From contig JAFTYE010000016.1 in NCBI GenBank assembly GCA_017464805.1, forward strand, positions 244,167 through 308,166: DNA of 64,000 bases. Reading direction: 5' to 3'. Source of the stretch: Clostridia bacterium (GTDB lineage Bacteria; Bacillota; Clostridia; Oscillospirales; CAG-272). Below the pieces are notes generated by a model. That model did not search any database and had not been told where the DNA came from. It was given only the letters and a program-made list of their open reading frames with translations. Position 1 is the stretch's first letter. Every line of letters begins with the position of its first letter. A program made the position numbers and the translations under genes. Below, one piece after another: positions 22,919 to 32,964 of this stretch.

Positions 22919-24236
22919 CTTCGTTCTCCTCTGTACAATCTGCCGCGGAATAAAGAGCGGATTTGTCTCCTTTCAGGAAATATATGGTGTCCAAATTGAC
23001 TGTTTTCGAAACGGCAGCGACCTCATCCTTTGAAATGGTATGGACGCGCTCGATCACATCCTCGGGCTCCTCCTTATATCCACACAGGATGCGGCGTAAA
23101 TACCACACCTCGAGAGAGGACACACTATCGACAAGCGATTGATATGCGCTGGCAAGGGATTGTTTTGCACAATGCAATTCTTCATCGGTTATGACATTCT
23201 GCCGGATATTATCTAGTTGCTTCAGTATTTCATTGATAGTCGTTTGCTTGTTTTCATTGTCAATCCCCGCATATGCAATCAAGGCCCCTTTCGTGGTATC
23301 ACCAACGGACGAACAGGAATAACACAGACTCATCTTTTCACGAACGTTCATGAAAAGCTTGGAGGAAGCGGAGCCGCCGAAGATTTCATTAAAAACCGCG
23401 AATGTGACCGCATCCCTATGATTGGCAGTGATAGGAGTGCGGAAGCCGATGACCAGTTTTCCCTGCTCGGCCGGTGTACTTTCATCAAAATGCCGTATTT
23501 TCTTCACCTCGGAGCTTACCACAGTGTCCGGCAAATGACCGTCTGTCTTGCGGTTCACCTTTTCAAAAAAGGATTGTGCAAACGGCTCGACCTTTTCGGG
23601 AGACTCCTTGCCGCCATAAAAGACCTCGACACGGGCCTCCTCCAGCATGGAGCGGTATGCAGCTGTCAGATCCTGTTGCGTGATGCCGTCGTAGTCCTCG
23701 ATATACCCGTCACTCGGTACACCGTAATGCTCTCCCTCAAACATCAGCTCAACGCAACGATCAAAGGCATAGCGCGTTTTATTGTTGATGGCGGCGCGGA
23801 TGGTATCCTTGCAATTGCGGATCTCGCTTTCCGTGTAGGAAACAAGAAAATGTCCGTCCTCAAGAACAGGATCAAGCAAAAGATCCGAAAGAAGGGATAG
23901 AACCTCTTTGAACAGGTCGATCTGCTCGTCCTTCGGCAGATAGGTATTGTCGATCGTGTTGACGGTAAAATTGATCACGCGAAGTTCTCCGCGCTTATAG
24001 CTACGTACGGAAAGAGCCGCACCGTACAGTTCCTCCAAACGGCGGGAGATCGCGCGCCTGTCGGGATACGCACGGCATCCGCGATGCAAAACCATGGGAA
24101 GCACCGCATAAACGGCCGCCGTTTCACGGCGATGCGGTACCACAAAATTCACGGAAAAAGACGAGGTCTTGAACACATCGGTCTGTATATGGTTGTAAAA
24201 CACACCTCGGCCAAGATCTTTTCGATATAACGGCAT
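22908..24236 (-). CDS. M16-family peptidase homologue lacking the zinc motif (YmfF-like)
   Basis: A 442-residue protein with M16 fold signatures (FGGSASSKLFMNVREKMSLCYS region) but no HxxEH motif, so it is probably a non-catalytic subunit that pairs with the YmfH-like peptidase. I chose ATG 24236 because the promoter -10 box lies at 24273-24278, so the upstream ATG at 24269 would fall on the transcription start, and because AAAGAG precedes 24236. Confidence 0.83.
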   Translation of the reverse strand: MPLYRKDLGRGVFYNHIQTDVFKTSSFSVNFVVPHRRETAAVYAVLPMVLHRGCRAYPDRRAISRRLEELYGAALSVRSYKRGELRVINFTVNTIDNTYLPKDEQIDLFKEVLSLLSDLLLDPVLEDGHFLVSYTESEIRNCKDTIRAAINNKTRYAFDRCVELMFEGEHYGVPSDGYIEDYDGITQQDLTAAYRSMLEEARVEVFYGGKESPEKVEPFAQSFFEKVNRKTDGHLPDTVVSSEVKKIRHFDESTPAEQGKLVIGFRTPITANHRDAVTFAVFNEIFGGSASSKLFMNVREKMSLCYSCSSVGDTTKGALIAYAGIDNENKQTTINEILKQLDNIRQNVITDEELHCAKQSLASAYQSLVDSVSSLEVWYLRRILCGYKEEPEDVIERVHTISKDEVAAVSKTVNLDTIYFLKGDKSALYSAADCTEENEDAE

Positions 24237-24272
24237 AAGGAACAACTCTTTTCTGTATGATTTATCCATTCT

Positions 24273-24301
24273 ATTATACACATATTTGTTCAATAATTCA
24301 A
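24273..24301 (-). promoter_or_regulatory. Promoter of the M16-lgt-folD transcript
   Basis: On the minus strand TTGAAT (24296-24301) and TATAAT (24273-24278) have a 17-base spacer. It lies just ahead of the YmfF-like gene. Confidence 0.75.
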
Positions 24302-24327
24302 GCCCTTTCCCACACGTTTATAAAAAA

Positions 24328-24354
24328 GGAAGGCAGAGCGATGCTCTGCCTTCC
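24328..24354 (-). terminator. Terminator of spoVT
   Basis: A 12-bp perfect stem (24328-24339 with 24343-24354) is followed on the minus strand by a T run, four bases past the spoVT stop. Confidence 0.9.
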
Positions 24355-24357
24355 TAC

Positions 24358-24912
24358 TTAACTTTCCAATTGCTTTCCAAGAAAAGTGGCTGCCGTCTGG
24401 ATCAGCTTACTTTCCAGCTCGGAAGAGATCTTGTGATGTCCGTCATCATCGTGCGGCAGAACCGAGGCGACGCATCCAACCACATCCCCCTCTGTGATGA
24501 TCGGCATGGCACAGCTGACGTAATGCGATCCACCGTCCTCAATCAGCGAGATGCGCTCGGCGTTCTCACGATGCGTATAAAGAGCTCTGCCTTCGATTAT
24601 CTCCTCGAAATCCGAAGAAACTTTGCGATCTGCGTACTCCTTACGCGGTACACCTGCTGTGGCAATGACGGCATCACGGTCACAGATGACCACTGCCATG
24701 GAGCAGGTTTTTTGCAAGGTCTCTGCATACTGCGCTGCAAAGGATGCCAACTCCCCGATCGGTGAATATTTTTTGAAGATCACCTCTCCCTCTCGATCGG
24801 TATAGATCTCCAGCGGATCCCCCTCGCGGATACGCATGGTTCTCCGTATTTCCTTCGGAATCACGACCCGTCCCAAATCATCTATTCTTCTTACAATTCC
24901 TGTTGCTTTCAT
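24358..24912 (-). CDS. spoVT: Stage V sporulation protein T
   Basis: A 184-residue regulator. The AbrB-type swapped-hairpin DNA-binding domain is at residues 1-50 (MKATGIVRRIDDLGRVVIPK, very conserved), and a GAF-like domain follows from ~55. SpoVT acts late in the forespore, tuning sigma-G genes. GGAGAG precedes ATG 24912. It is monocistronic with its own terminator. With spoIIID and ytfJ it supports an endospore-forming ancestry. Confidence 0.95.
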   Translation of the reverse strand: MKATGIVRRIDDLGRVVIPKEIRRTMRIREGDPLEIYTDREGEVIFKKYSPIGELASFAAQYAETLQKTCSMAVVICDRDAVIATAGVPRKEYADRKVSSDFEEIIEGRALYTHRENAERISLIEDGGSHYVSCAMPIITEGDVVGCVASVLPHDDDGHHKISSELESKLIQTAATFLGKQLES

Positions 24913-25246
24913 ATATTCTCTCCTTGTTTGGATATCATTTCTCGGTATTACAACGATATTGTTTCTCTGTTTTACGCAATTTATCCATTCATGGTGCAGA
25001 ATATTTCTTTTTTGATACGAATGGCGAGAGATGCGTTTTTAACGCATTTTTGTGGTTTTTTACATTAACATAAAATGTGCAACCATTTATAATGGTCATA
25101 TCAAATCTTTTCAAACGGAGCAACAGATGAAGACCTATAAGAAGACACATACACAGCTTGGGAGAGAATGTGACGATGTAGCCCTTTTGGTACCGCGGTG
25201 GCTGGCGCGACAGCATCACGACCTTCTTCCGCGTGAGTAACTGGAC
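24913..25246. other. Intergenic stretch without a recognised gene
   Basis: AT-rich sequence upstream of spoVT holds its promoter region; no consensus box is obvious by eye. From about 25187 on there may be scrambled remains of the GH116 gene that follows (a frame reading PFWYRGGWRDSITTFFR). No intact gene is visible. Confidence 0.5.
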
Positions 25247-26178
25247 GTGGAGCTTTTTTCTCCTTCCTCCTGGTTACAGGGCTTTTATCTTGCCGCCCTG
25301 CGTGCTGCCGCCGAAATGGCAGATGCTCTTGGTGACACAGAATTTGCGGCGAAATGCCGCCGCCTGTTCAAAAACAGCTCGCAATACATAGAAAAAGAGC
25401 TCTTTAACGGCGAGTATTATGTACAAAAGATTGATATCACCGACAGATCGCTTGTCGATCAGATCGTAGCACAGTGGCACGCACACCTTTACGGCCTTGG
25501 AGACATTTTTGATCGTGAACACCGCCGCTCTGCCCTGCGTGCGATCTATCGCAACAATTATAAGCCCAGCCTACGGAACTTTGCAAATCCATGGCGCGTC
25601 TTTGCGCTTCAGGATGAGGGCGGCGCGATTATGTGCGACTACCCCAAAGGAGCCAAAAAGCCGGCAATCCCAATCTCCTACTGTGTGGAGTGTATGAGCG
25701 GCTTTGAATACGCCTTGGCAGGCCTTTTGTTAGCCGAGGGGATGAAAGACGAGGCGCACGAGATCGTCAAAAGCGTGCGTGACCGCTACGACGGAAAAAA
25801 CGCAATCCGTTCAGCGAGATCGAATGCGGTAGCAACTATGCCCGCCCCATGGCATCATGGGCCTTTATCCCTCTTTTTTCAGGCTTCACGTTTGACATGA
25901 CGCACGGGGAGGTAGGCTTTGATCCGCGAACGACCAAGCGACCCTTCCGTTCCTTCTTCTCCTGTGACGATGCGTGGGTCGTGATCCGTATGACCGAACG
26001 AGCATTTGCCCTCTCCATTAAAGAGGACCGACTCTCCTTTCGATCCTTGCACCTTACGAATACCGAGAGGGCAACCGAAGTACGAATCGACGAACGTCAC
26101 GTTCCCTTTTCGGCACAAGACGGCATGCTTCGTTTCGACGCAACGGCGACGCATTCCATTACCGTCCTGTTCTCTTGA
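25247..26178 (+). pseudogene. Decayed GH116-family glycosidase (C-terminal fragment)
   Basis: Only the C-terminal third of a glucosylceramidase-type GH116 hydrolase is present. The first frame (25247-25900) carries SWLQGFYLAALRAAAEMADA, DQIVAQWHAHLYGLG and YCVECMSGFEYALAGLL. At an A run near 25796 the frame breaks: the conserved continuation NPFSEIECGSNYARPMASWA is in another frame, which runs on to 26178. The large N-terminal domain is missing, and there is no start with a ribosome site. The gene is non-functional, a remnant of plant- or host-glycan use. Confidence 0.8.
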
Positions 26179-26202
26179 CAAACTTGGAATTCATGAAACA
26201 CG

Positions 26203-26236
26203 AAAAAGGGGGCATCGCCGAAGCGATGCCCTTTTG
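26203..26236 (-). terminator. Terminator of trpB
   Basis: An imperfect stem of about 13 bp around GGCATCGC/GCGATGCC, with a minus-strand T run, immediately past the trpB stop codon. Confidence 0.75.
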
Positions 26237-26237
26237 T

Positions 26238-27458
26238 TTATCTGATACCGTATTTTTCGATGATGTAATCCATATCCTTATCCCCCCTACCAGAAAGGTT
26301 GATAAGCACAGCGCCCTTTCCCATGGTCTTGGCAAGCTTCATACCGTAGGCAACGGCATGAGAGCTTTCGATAGCGGGAATGATGCCCTCAAGACGGGAG
26401 AGCGTATAGAATGCATCGATCGTTTCGTCGTCATTGACTACGTCATACTTTACTCTGCCAAGGTCGTGGAGAAAAGCGTGCTCGGGGCCGCAGGAGGGAT
26501 AGTCCAGACCGCTTGCGACCGAGTACACAGGAGCGGGCTCGCCGTTCTCATCCTTGAGCATAATGCTGTTGAAGCCGTGCATGATACCCTCCTCGCCATA
26601 GGTCAGGCTTGCGGCGTGATCGCCCATTTTGATGCCTCTGCCGAGGGGCTCAACACCGTAAATGTCAACAGGATCGTTCAGGAAGCCCGAAAATAATCCC
26701 ATGGCATTGGAGCCGCCGCCAACACAAGCAACCACCGCATCGGGAAGTTCCCCTGTCATGTCAAGGAATTGCTCTCTCGCCTCAATGCCGACAACACTTT
26801 GGAAGTCACGTACCATCATCGGGAACGGATGAGGACCTACCACGGAGCCGATACAGTAGATGGCATCCCGATATTCTTTGCAGTACGCCGCAAACGCTGC
26901 GTCAACTGCCTCCTTTAAGGTAGCAAGGCCGTCCGTGACCTCGATCACTCTAGCGCCGAGAATCTTCATTCTTGCCACGTTGGGAGCCTGCTTTTTGATG
27001 TCGACGGAGCCCATATAGATATCGCACTTCAAACCGAAATAGGCGGCGGCGGTAGCGAGAGCAACGCCATGTTGACCTGCACCGGTTTCTGCAATAACCT
27101 TCTTTTTGCCCATATATTTTGCAAGAAGAGCTTCGCCCATGCAGTGATTAAGCTTGTGCGCACCCGTGTGGTTCAGATCCTCGCGCTTAACGTAAAGCTG
27201 AACGCCCGTACCGATGCTGCTCGAAAGCCTTTCGAGGTGGGAGATTGGTGTCGGTCTTCCTTGAAATTCACGGCGGATCTTGCGAAGCTCCGCGATGAAT
27301 TTGGAAGACTTGCATATGGTCTGGTAAGCCTCGGCTATCTCATCCATCGCGACCTGAAGCTCGGGCGGAATGTACGAGCCGCCGTATTTTCCGAAAAAGC
27401 CGTTGTGATCGGGATAGTTCTTAAAGTAGGTATCGAATTCAATGTTATTGAATTTCAT
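26238..27458 (-). CDS. trpB: Tryptophan synthase beta chain
   Basis: A 406-residue TrpB. The PLP-binding lysine lies in [11 protein letters not shown], the phosphate-binding glycine loop is GGGSNAMG, and the segment [11 protein letters not shown] is conserved. It condenses indole (or indole-glycine-phosphate-derived indole) with serine. I use ATG 27458, eight bases after AAGGAG, rather than the ATG 18 bases upstream. No trpA or other trp gene is adjacent, so it may act as an indole-salvage enzyme or pair with TrpA encoded elsewhere. A tRNA-Trp T-box precedes it. Confidence 0.95.
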   Translation of the reverse strand: MKFNNIEFDTYFKNYPDHNGFFGKYGGSYIPPELQVAMDEIAEAYQTICKSSKFIAELRKIRREFQGRPTPISHLERLSSSIGTGVQLYVKREDLNHTGAHKLNHCMGEALLAKYMGKKKVIAETGAGQHGVALATAAAYFGLKCDIYMGSVDIKKQAPNVARMKILGARVIEVTDGLATLKEAVDAAFAAYCKEYRDAIYCIGSVVGPHPFPMMVRDFQSVVGIEAREQFLDMTGELPDAVVACVGGGSNAMGLFSGFLNDPVDIYGVEPLGRGIKMGDHAASLTYGEEGIMHGFNSIMLKDENGEPAPVYSVASGLDYPSCGPEHAFLHDLGRVKYDVVNDDETIDAFYTLSRLEGIIPAIESSHAVAYGMKLAKTMGKGAVLINLSGRGDKDMDYIIEKYGIR

Positions 27459-27570
27459 GGTAATATTCTCCTTCAATGCTTAATTTTATTTTGTGCTTCG
27501 TGTGGTGTGAGTTGCAGCTCGTTTTGCCATCGCTTTGCCAATATAAACATGAACATAACCTCCTTTAAGA

Positions 27571-27926
27571 GAAAAACTCCCTTGACTTATTCCTTGTCAA
27601 GGGAGTTTTTTCATATAAAAAGGCCCCTGACAGAAATATACCATTTCTATCAAGGACGAACAGTTCCGATAAACACTATCCGCGGTGCCACCTTGATTCA
27701 CCACAATTCCACGGGAATTGTATGTGCGCTTTAGCGAGATACAAACATATCTCCGGCAATTCACGTCTGCCTTCAACGTCGCAGAATACTCGGAGCAGGT
27801 CTGCTCCTTTGACTGCGCCCTCAGCGGTCCATTTGCCAAACAGTTTCTAACCCGACTTCCAGCACCACGGGCTCTCTGTGTAGTCTTGAATGACGTTATC
27901 TCCGCTTCAACGGTTTATGATTCTGT
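27571..27926 (-). promoter_or_regulatory. T-box leader specific for tRNA-Trp, controlling trpB
   Basis: On the minus strand the leader contains the T-box core AAGGTGGCACCGCGG (about 27680-27694), a Stem I distal segment with AGAGAG, and a specifier UGG (27829-27831) followed by A, matching the tRNA-Trp anticodon. A terminator stem follows (27573-27586 with 27596-27609) with a T run. Uncharged tRNA-Trp should prevent termination and switch trpB on. A 113-base spacer separates the terminator from the trpB start codon. Confidence 0.9.
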
Positions 27927-27955
27927 ATTATAGCACTACCTACCTGTCTTGTCAA
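27927..27955 (-). promoter_or_regulatory. Promoter of the trpB T-box leader
   Basis: On the minus strand TTGACA (27950-27955) and TATAAT (27927-27932) are separated by 17 bases, full consensus. Confidence 0.9.
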
Positions 27956-27976
27956 TAGGTTTTTGAAAAAATTCTA

Positions 27977-28016
27977 AAACATCCAACACGGACAAAGGGT
28001 CCGTGTTGGATGTTTC
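27977..28016. terminator. Strong hairpin terminator upstream of the trpB promoter
   Basis: A perfect stem of about 17 bp (27977-27993 with 27999-28015) has T-rich sequence on the minus-strand exit. It ends the transcript of the Cys-rich protein gene at 28100. Confidence 0.9.
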
Positions 28017-28099
28017 TTGTTTTGCCCCCCTCAAACAGCATTGTCTTGTAGACTTGCCTTTATGCTCCCTTCGAGAGCCTGCCCTTGCGGAGCTTTCGA

Positions 28100-28933
28100 T
28101 TATCGGTGATTATCCTTATCACGACCGCTTGCACCGCTGTTGAACTCTCCCGTCGGGAAAGCCATATTGCGGAACAGGCTACAGGGATTGTTGGGCTCGC
28201 TCGATACGCATTCCTTATCCGGGACGGAATAATCCGACGCGGTGATGAGGTACTGTGCGGGACGCTCGATGCGAAAAACGCTGAACAATCCAAGCGACAC
28301 GTAAAGACGAGAATCCTCATCGGAGTCGGATAGATCGTCAATGCCACTTTGCTCACGTACATCTTCGGGAATCTCATCGCAGGAGCAGCAGCAGTAGCAC
28401 GGGCAATCACAGTTGTCCGGCTCGACTACAAGCGAACCAAGCACGACGGGCTCCACAGCCTCAATCACGCCGATGGGCGTGTTCGTCGAATGATTCGAGC
28501 CTCTCCAAGGCGTGCAACGGTTGGCTTCGGGATCGCTGCGGAAGATGTGAACGTTTCCCTCGCCGCCGTACAGAACGACCTTTTTATCCAGCACGGCTAT
28601 ACCGCAGAATTCCTGACTTCTGCCGCCGCCAATGCAGGCTTCCATACGAACGAGGATATAAAAACGGGCCGTAACCTGATAAAAGCCTCGGTTGAACTGG
28701 ATCGGATCCACCGAAATGTAGGTCCAAAGGATCTTGGCACATACGACCTGCACGGTAGCACCGTTTCTGTTCACGAGTTCCTGACCGCGTCTGCCGAGAT
28801 ATACGCGCGCATTCTCGTAGCAATCTCTGTCTCGGCAGGAATCCAACACACGGTAGGTGTCGATGCAAACGGTTTCCCTTCCGCCGCCGGAGGCGCCGCC
28901 CGCGTTACAGGAGCATCTGTTGTTCTCAGACAT
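28100..28933 (-). CDS. Conserved Cys-rich clostridial protein of unknown function
   Basis: A 277-residue soluble protein. The N-terminal half carries the segment ETVCIDTYRVLDSCRDRDC and a VDPIQFNRGFYQVTARFYI strand pattern that I associate with an uncharacterised protein family in Clostridia. The centre has a cysteine cluster, CDCPCYCCCSC, and the C-terminus is polar and disordered-looking. There is no signal peptide or membrane segment. Cysteine content and a spore-forming host suggest a spore coat component, which is inference only. It is monocistronic and followed by a terminator. Confidence 0.7.
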   Translation of the reverse strand: MSENNRCSCNAGGASGGGRETVCIDTYRVLDSCRDRDCYENARVYLGRRGQELVNRNGATVQVVCAKILWTYISVDPIQFNRGFYQVTARFYILVRMEACIGGGRSQEFCGIAVLDKKVVLYGGEGNVHIFRSDPEANRCTPWRGSNHSTNTPIGVIEAVEPVVLGSLVVEPDNCDCPCYCCCSCDEIPEDVREQSGIDDLSDSDEDSRLYVSLGLFSVFRIERPAQYLITASDYSVPDKECVSSEPNNPCSLFRNMAFPTGEFNSGASGRDKDNHR

Positions 28934-29020
28934 TGGTGTTATTCCCCCTAAAAAATATTATCGAGGACACATAACGCGCCTCGATAATAGGATATGCAGT
29001 TGGAAAAAAGTTGACAGAGA

Positions 29021-29428
29021 TTAGATGTATTTCCGAACCGCCTCGCCGCAATCCTCGGCAGGCATGGAAGCCGTCATAACAACGTTGAAGCCAATCTTTT
29101 CGGAAAGTGCGGCAATCTCGCCAACGAAGGTTTCATAGGCAGCAACATCGCCTGCACAGATCTTGAGAGTAGAATCGATGAATAGATCAGTGATGTCGTG
29201 ATCGCTTGCAGCGATACCGGCAACAAAGCCGTAAAGTGCCTGTGCATCGGCAATCGCATATGCATCCGCGTCGATCAGACGGGCCTTGTGCGTGATGTCA
29301 AAATTCAATTTATTTCCTTTTTCGATGCAGATAACGGAACCCTTACTTTTTGCGGCAACCTCATTCACCATATCAATGAGTGTCTTGGTTTTACCCGTTC
29401 CTCTTACGCCGACAATAAGTTTTACCAT
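29021..29428 (-). CDS. Small P-loop NTPase-like protein of unknown function
   Basis: A 135-residue protein with a Walker A motif GVRGTGKTKT at residues 7-16 and a Walker B-like strand LFIDSTL. GGAG precedes ATG 29428. It has only a compact nucleotide-binding core and no recognisable partner domain. Similar short P-loop proteins occur in Clostridia and are sometimes labelled PilT-like without evidence. The role is unknown. Confidence 0.7.
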   Translation of the reverse strand: MVKLIVGVRGTGKTKTLIDMVNEVAAKSKGSVICIEKGNKLNFDITHKARLIDADAYAIADAQALYGFVAGIAASDHDITDLFIDSTLKICAGDVAAYETFVGEIAALSEKIGFNVVMTASMPAEDCGEAVRKYI

Positions 29429-29539
29429 AATCCTTCTCCTTTACGATAGTGTTCGTGGAATGAATCCACTTCTGCCTATATGATACACCAATTCCTGTAA
29501 AATTTCAATAGATTTTGAAATAATTTCCTTGATTTTTTG

Positions 29540-30880
29540 TTAATTTCGGATGCGTTCTTCCAGAACTGCACGTTCTGCCTCGTATCCGGGCTTGCCAAGT
29601 AGGGCGAACATGTTCTTTTTATAGGCCTCTACACCGGGCTGGTCAAAGGGATTGACTCCCAGCATATAGCCATCCACCGCGCAGGCGATCTCAAAGAAAT
29701 AGAACAGATAACCAAGAGAATGCGCACTGCGATCCGCAATTTCCAGCACGATGTTGGGAACACCGCCGTCCGTGTGGGCAATCAAGGTACCGAGCATAGC
29801 GGTCTTGTTGACATAATCAAGATCCTTGCCGGAGAGGAAGTTCAATCCGTCTACGTTGGCGGGATCGTTCGGAATTTCAAAGCGACAACCGCAGTCCTTT
29901 ACATCCAGCACCGTTTCAAAGAGGTTACGGACACCATCCTGGATATACTGACCGAGGGAGTGCAGATCAGTGGAGAAGTTGACAGAATCGGGGAGTAGGC
30001 CCTTATGATCCTTCCCTTCACTCTCGCCGAAGAGCTGCTTCCACCACTCGCAGATCATCAGGGTGTAGGGCTCGTAGCCTACCATGATCTCGGTGGCGCA
30101 GCCCTTTCTGTACAGAATGGTACGTAGGGCGGCATATTTAAGTGCTTCGTTTTCGTCAATATTCTCGACGGTTAGGGCCTCGCGCGCGTCTGCCGCGCCC
30201 TGCATCATAGCATCGATATCAATGCCCGCTACGGCGATGGGAAGCAGACCTACGGCGGTAAGGACAGAGAAACGGCCACCGACGTCATCCGGAACGACGA
30301 AGGTTTCGTAGCCGCTTTCATCCGAGAACTTTTTCAGTGTACCGCGGCACTTGTCGGTGGTGACGAAGATACGCTCCCGTGCGCCATCCACACCGTACTT
30401 GTTAATAAGCCACTCGCGGAATACGCGGAAGGCAACGGCGGGTTCGGTGGTGGTGCCGGACTTGCTGATGACGTTGATGCAGACGTCGCGCCCCTTGCAG
30501 ATAGAAAGCAGCTCACAGAGGGCATTGGGGCTGATATTGTTGCCCGCGAAATAGACATTCGGGGTATCCTTTTTCAGCTCGTTATAGAGGGGGGATTTTA
30601 CAAACTCGATGGCTGCGCGGGCACCGAGGTAGGAGCCACCTATACCGAGGACGACCAGGATATCACAGCTTTTTTTGATCTTCTCTGCCGCGACCTTGAT
30701 ACGTGCAAACTCTTCCTTATCGTAGTTTACGGGAAGGTCGAGCCAGCCGAGAAAATCGTTTCCCGCACCGTTTCTCGAAAGCAGAGTGTTGTAAGCTGCA
30801 TGCAGGGCGGGACGGATGTTTTTCAGCTCATGCGCGCCAACAAAGGGGGTAACAAATTTGTCATTGATTTTTACTGCCAT
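29540..30880 (-). CDS. pgi: Glucose-6-phosphate isomerase
   Basis: A 446-residue phosphoglucose isomerase of the short bacterial type. The sugar-phosphate-binding segment [13 protein letters not shown] and the conserved [15 protein letters not shown] (SIS domain) are present, as is the C-terminal catalytic-lysine region. It interconverts glucose-6-phosphate and fructose-6-phosphate in glycolysis. It is a single gene with GGAGG upstream of ATG 30880. Confidence 0.97.
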   Translation of the reverse strand: MAVKINDKFVTPFVGAHELKNIRPALHAAYNTLLSRNGAGNDFLGWLDLPVNYDKEEFARIKVAAEKIKKSCDILVVLGIGGSYLGARAAIEFVKSPLYNELKKDTPNVYFAGNNISPNALCELLSICKGRDVCINVISKSGTTTEPAVAFRVFREWLINKYGVDGARERIFVTTDKCRGTLKKFSDESGYETFVVPDDVGGRFSVLTAVGLLPIAVAGIDIDAMMQGAADAREALTVENIDENEALKYAALRTILYRKGCATEIMVGYEPYTLMICEWWKQLFGESEGKDHKGLLPDSVNFSTDLHSLGQYIQDGVRNLFETVLDVKDCGCRFEIPNDPANVDGLNFLSGKDLDYVNKTAMLGTLIAHTDGGVPNIVLEIADRSAHSLGYLFYFFEIACAVDGYMLGVNPFDQPGVEAYKKNMFALLGKPGYEAERAVLEERIRN

Positions 30881-30968
30881 TTTATAACCTCCAAATCATA
30901 CACGATCGTATTTTATTTGCCAATATTATATATGAAAATACGGTGAATTGCAACAGGTTTTTGCGATT

Positions 30969-32126
30969 TTATCCATCCACACCGAAACAATTTTTCAACA
31001 TTCGAAGAAAGATGTCGAAAAAGGATATTTTTCCGACGGTTTCGGTAGCAAGAACATTGCATTCGCCGATCAGCTCTTCCCCGACGTAATAGGAAACCGT
31101 ACCGATCTTTTGCCCCTTGGCGACGGGTGCGGCAAGCTCGGGTGGTAGGTTTACCTTGCGGGTGACCGATGACACGTTTTCTTTATTCACCAGCATCGTA
31201 AAGCCGTCCATGCGAACGCGACAGATATCCTGTAAGCCGCCCGTGACGGTGAGTTCACCAAGATCGGCGGCGGCATCATGGTAAACGGCAAAGTTGGCAA
31301 AGCCGTAGTCAAGCAGCTTTTTGGCTTCCTCGTTACGGATATCGCGTGTGGGCGAGCCCATAATGACAGCGATCAGGTGCATGCCGTCCCGCTCGGCGGT
31401 CGCGCTGATACAGAACTTGGCTTTGGAGGTGGAGCCGGTTTTCAGTCCCGTTGCACCAGGGTAAAAACGAACGAGGCGGTTGGTGTTAGTCAGACCGAAG
31501 GCCCCGTCACGGATGCTGTCCATCCAAATAGAGCTGTATTGCAGGATCAGGGGATGTGCGATCAACGCGCGCGACATGATCGCCACGTCTCGTGCGCTGG
31601 TATAATGCTGGGTGGTGGTATCATCCAAGCCGTTTGTATTTTCGAAATGGGTGTTTTCCATCCCAAGCTGTTGTGCTCGCGCATTCATTTTTTCGACGAA
31701 GGTTTCCACCGAACCGCAAAGATGCTCCGCAAGGGCGGCTGCCGCATCGTTCGCGCTGGCAATCACAACAGATTTCAAGAGATCCTCCACATTCATCTGC
31801 TCGCCGACCTTGAGATAAATCTGGGATCCGCCCATAGAAGCGGCACGCTCGCTGGCGGTGACGGTATCGGTGAGCTTGATCTTCCCCGCATCAATCGCTT
31901 CCATAACGAGAAGAAGGGTCATGATTTTGGTGATGGATGCGGGCGGAAGTTGCTCATCAGCATTCTGTTCATAAAGGATTTTTCCCGTTTCCGCTTCCAT
32001 AAGAACAGCGGAAACGGCATCAAGATGGAGGTCTACCTGCTCGGCCGCAGAAACGGTCGACGAAATGGAAAAAAGGCCGAAGACGCAACAAAAAAGTGCC
32101 AAAAATGCACAAAGAATTCTTTTCAT
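30969..32126 (-). CDS. D-alanyl-D-alanine carboxypeptidase (DacF-like)
   Basis: A 385-residue S11-family penicillin-binding protein. A signal peptide occupies residues 1-27, then SxxK (Ser64-Ile-Thr-Lys67), SAN (in ASANDAAAAL) and KTG (GLKTGSTS) follow in order. A C-terminal PBP5-like domain and a weak hydrophobic end act as the membrane tether. It trims the terminal D-Ala from peptidoglycan stems. ATG 32126 with AAGGAG is used; the longer frame to 32213 crosses a terminator hairpin. A second paralogue lies at 62851. Confidence 0.93.
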   Translation of the reverse strand: MKRILCAFLALFCCVFGLFSISSTVSAAEQVDLHLDAVSAVLMEAETGKILYEQNADEQLPPASITKIMTLLLVMEAIDAGKIKLTDTVTASERAASMGGSQIYLKVGEQMNVEDLLKSVVIASANDAAAALAEHLCGSVETFVEKMNARAQQLGMENTHFENTNGLDDTTTQHYTSARDVAIMSRALIAHPLILQYSSIWMDSIRDGAFGLTNTNRLVRFYPGATGLKTGSTSKAKFCISATAERDGMHLIAVIMGSPTRDIRNEEAKKLLDYGFANFAVYHDAAADLGELTVTGGLQDICRVRMDGFTMLVNKENVSSVTRKVNLPPELAAPVAKGQKIGTVSYYVGEELIGECNVLATETVGKISFFDIFLRMLKNCFGVDG

Positions 32127-32183
32127 ACATATCTCCTTGTTTTTTGATAGGTGTTTTATATGTATGAGTGGAGGGGCGCAAAT

Positions 32184-32212
32184 ATGAAAAAGCCCCGAAA
32201 ACGGGGCTTTCA
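32184..32212 (-). terminator. Terminator of the GNAT gene
   Basis: A 9-bp perfect stem (32189-32197 with 32202-32210) with a minus-strand T run, overlapping the stop codon of the acetyltransferase gene. Confidence 0.85.
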
Positions 32213-32779
32213 AAAATGATGTGGATTTATGGCGGCACAGATACCGATATCCTCGTACCGCCCCTTGATAAACAAGAGATGGTGGTGAATCCCCTCAAAC
32301 TGCATGCCGCATTTTTCCATAACGTGTCGACTAGCTGTGTTATCCTTCATAAAGCGAGCCTCGATGCGGTGAAGCCCCAGTTGCGAAAAGCCGAAATCGA
32401 GAACGGCACGGAGTGCTTCCGTAGCATATCCTTGGTTATGGTAACGCGGGTTAAGGACGTAACCGACCTCGGCCGAGTCGTGTGCGGCATCAAACCTAAC
32501 AAAGCCGCATGTGCCGATCATCTTGTTTTCTTTCCGACAGATCACGGCAAAATCATAAAACTCACCCGTGCGGTAGCGGGTCTGTAGATAAGCAAGGTAG
32601 CGTTTGGTGTAATCGGGATCGGGATGAGGATCCCAAAGCAGATATCGCGTCACCTGCGGTAAGGAAGCATATTCGTACATATCGGCGGCATCAAGAATAA
32701 GCATTTTGCGAAGGAGCAGGCGTTCTGTCGTGAGCTGTGGCATGTGGGTAAAGGTTTGAAGAACCGTTTCCTTTTTCAT
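32210..32779 (-). CDS. GNAT-family N-acetyltransferase (RimJ/RimL type)
   Basis: A 189-residue acetyltransferase. It shows the RimJ-like pattern LTTERLLLRK at the start, the acetyl-CoA loop in NPRYHNQGYATEAL, and the terminal HRIEARFMKDNTASRHVMEKCGM. It transfers an acetyl group to an amine, perhaps a protein N-terminus or a small molecule; the substrate is unknown. ATG 32779 follows GGGGGG-type purine-rich sequence; the open frame upstream to 32953 has no support. Confidence 0.88.
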   Translation of the reverse strand: MKKETVLQTFTHMPQLTTERLLLRKMLILDAADMYEYASLPQVTRYLLWDPHPDPDYTKRYLAYLQTRYRTGEFYDFAVICRKENKMIGTCGFVRFDAAHDSAEVGYVLNPRYHNQGYATEALRAVLDFGFSQLGLHRIEARFMKDNTASRHVMEKCGMQFEGIHHHLLFIKGRYEDIGICAAINPHHF

Positions 32780-32964
32780 GCTTCCCCCCCTCTCTTGCCT
32801 TTCTGCGTATATTATACCATCAAAACCACCCCTGTCAAGTGCGTTCTTTGTGCATAAATTCACAATTTGGTGTTGAAATAGGAAGAAAAACATGGTATAG
32901 TAATGGGTAGTATCATAAAAACAGGCACCCAAGGCATAGCATAAAGATGTCAAAGGAGTTGCCT

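Noticed and set aside
32780..32953. An N-terminal extension of the GNAT protein
   Set aside because: Not homologous to the family and overlaps the divergent gene's upstream region; ATG 32779 fits the domain start.
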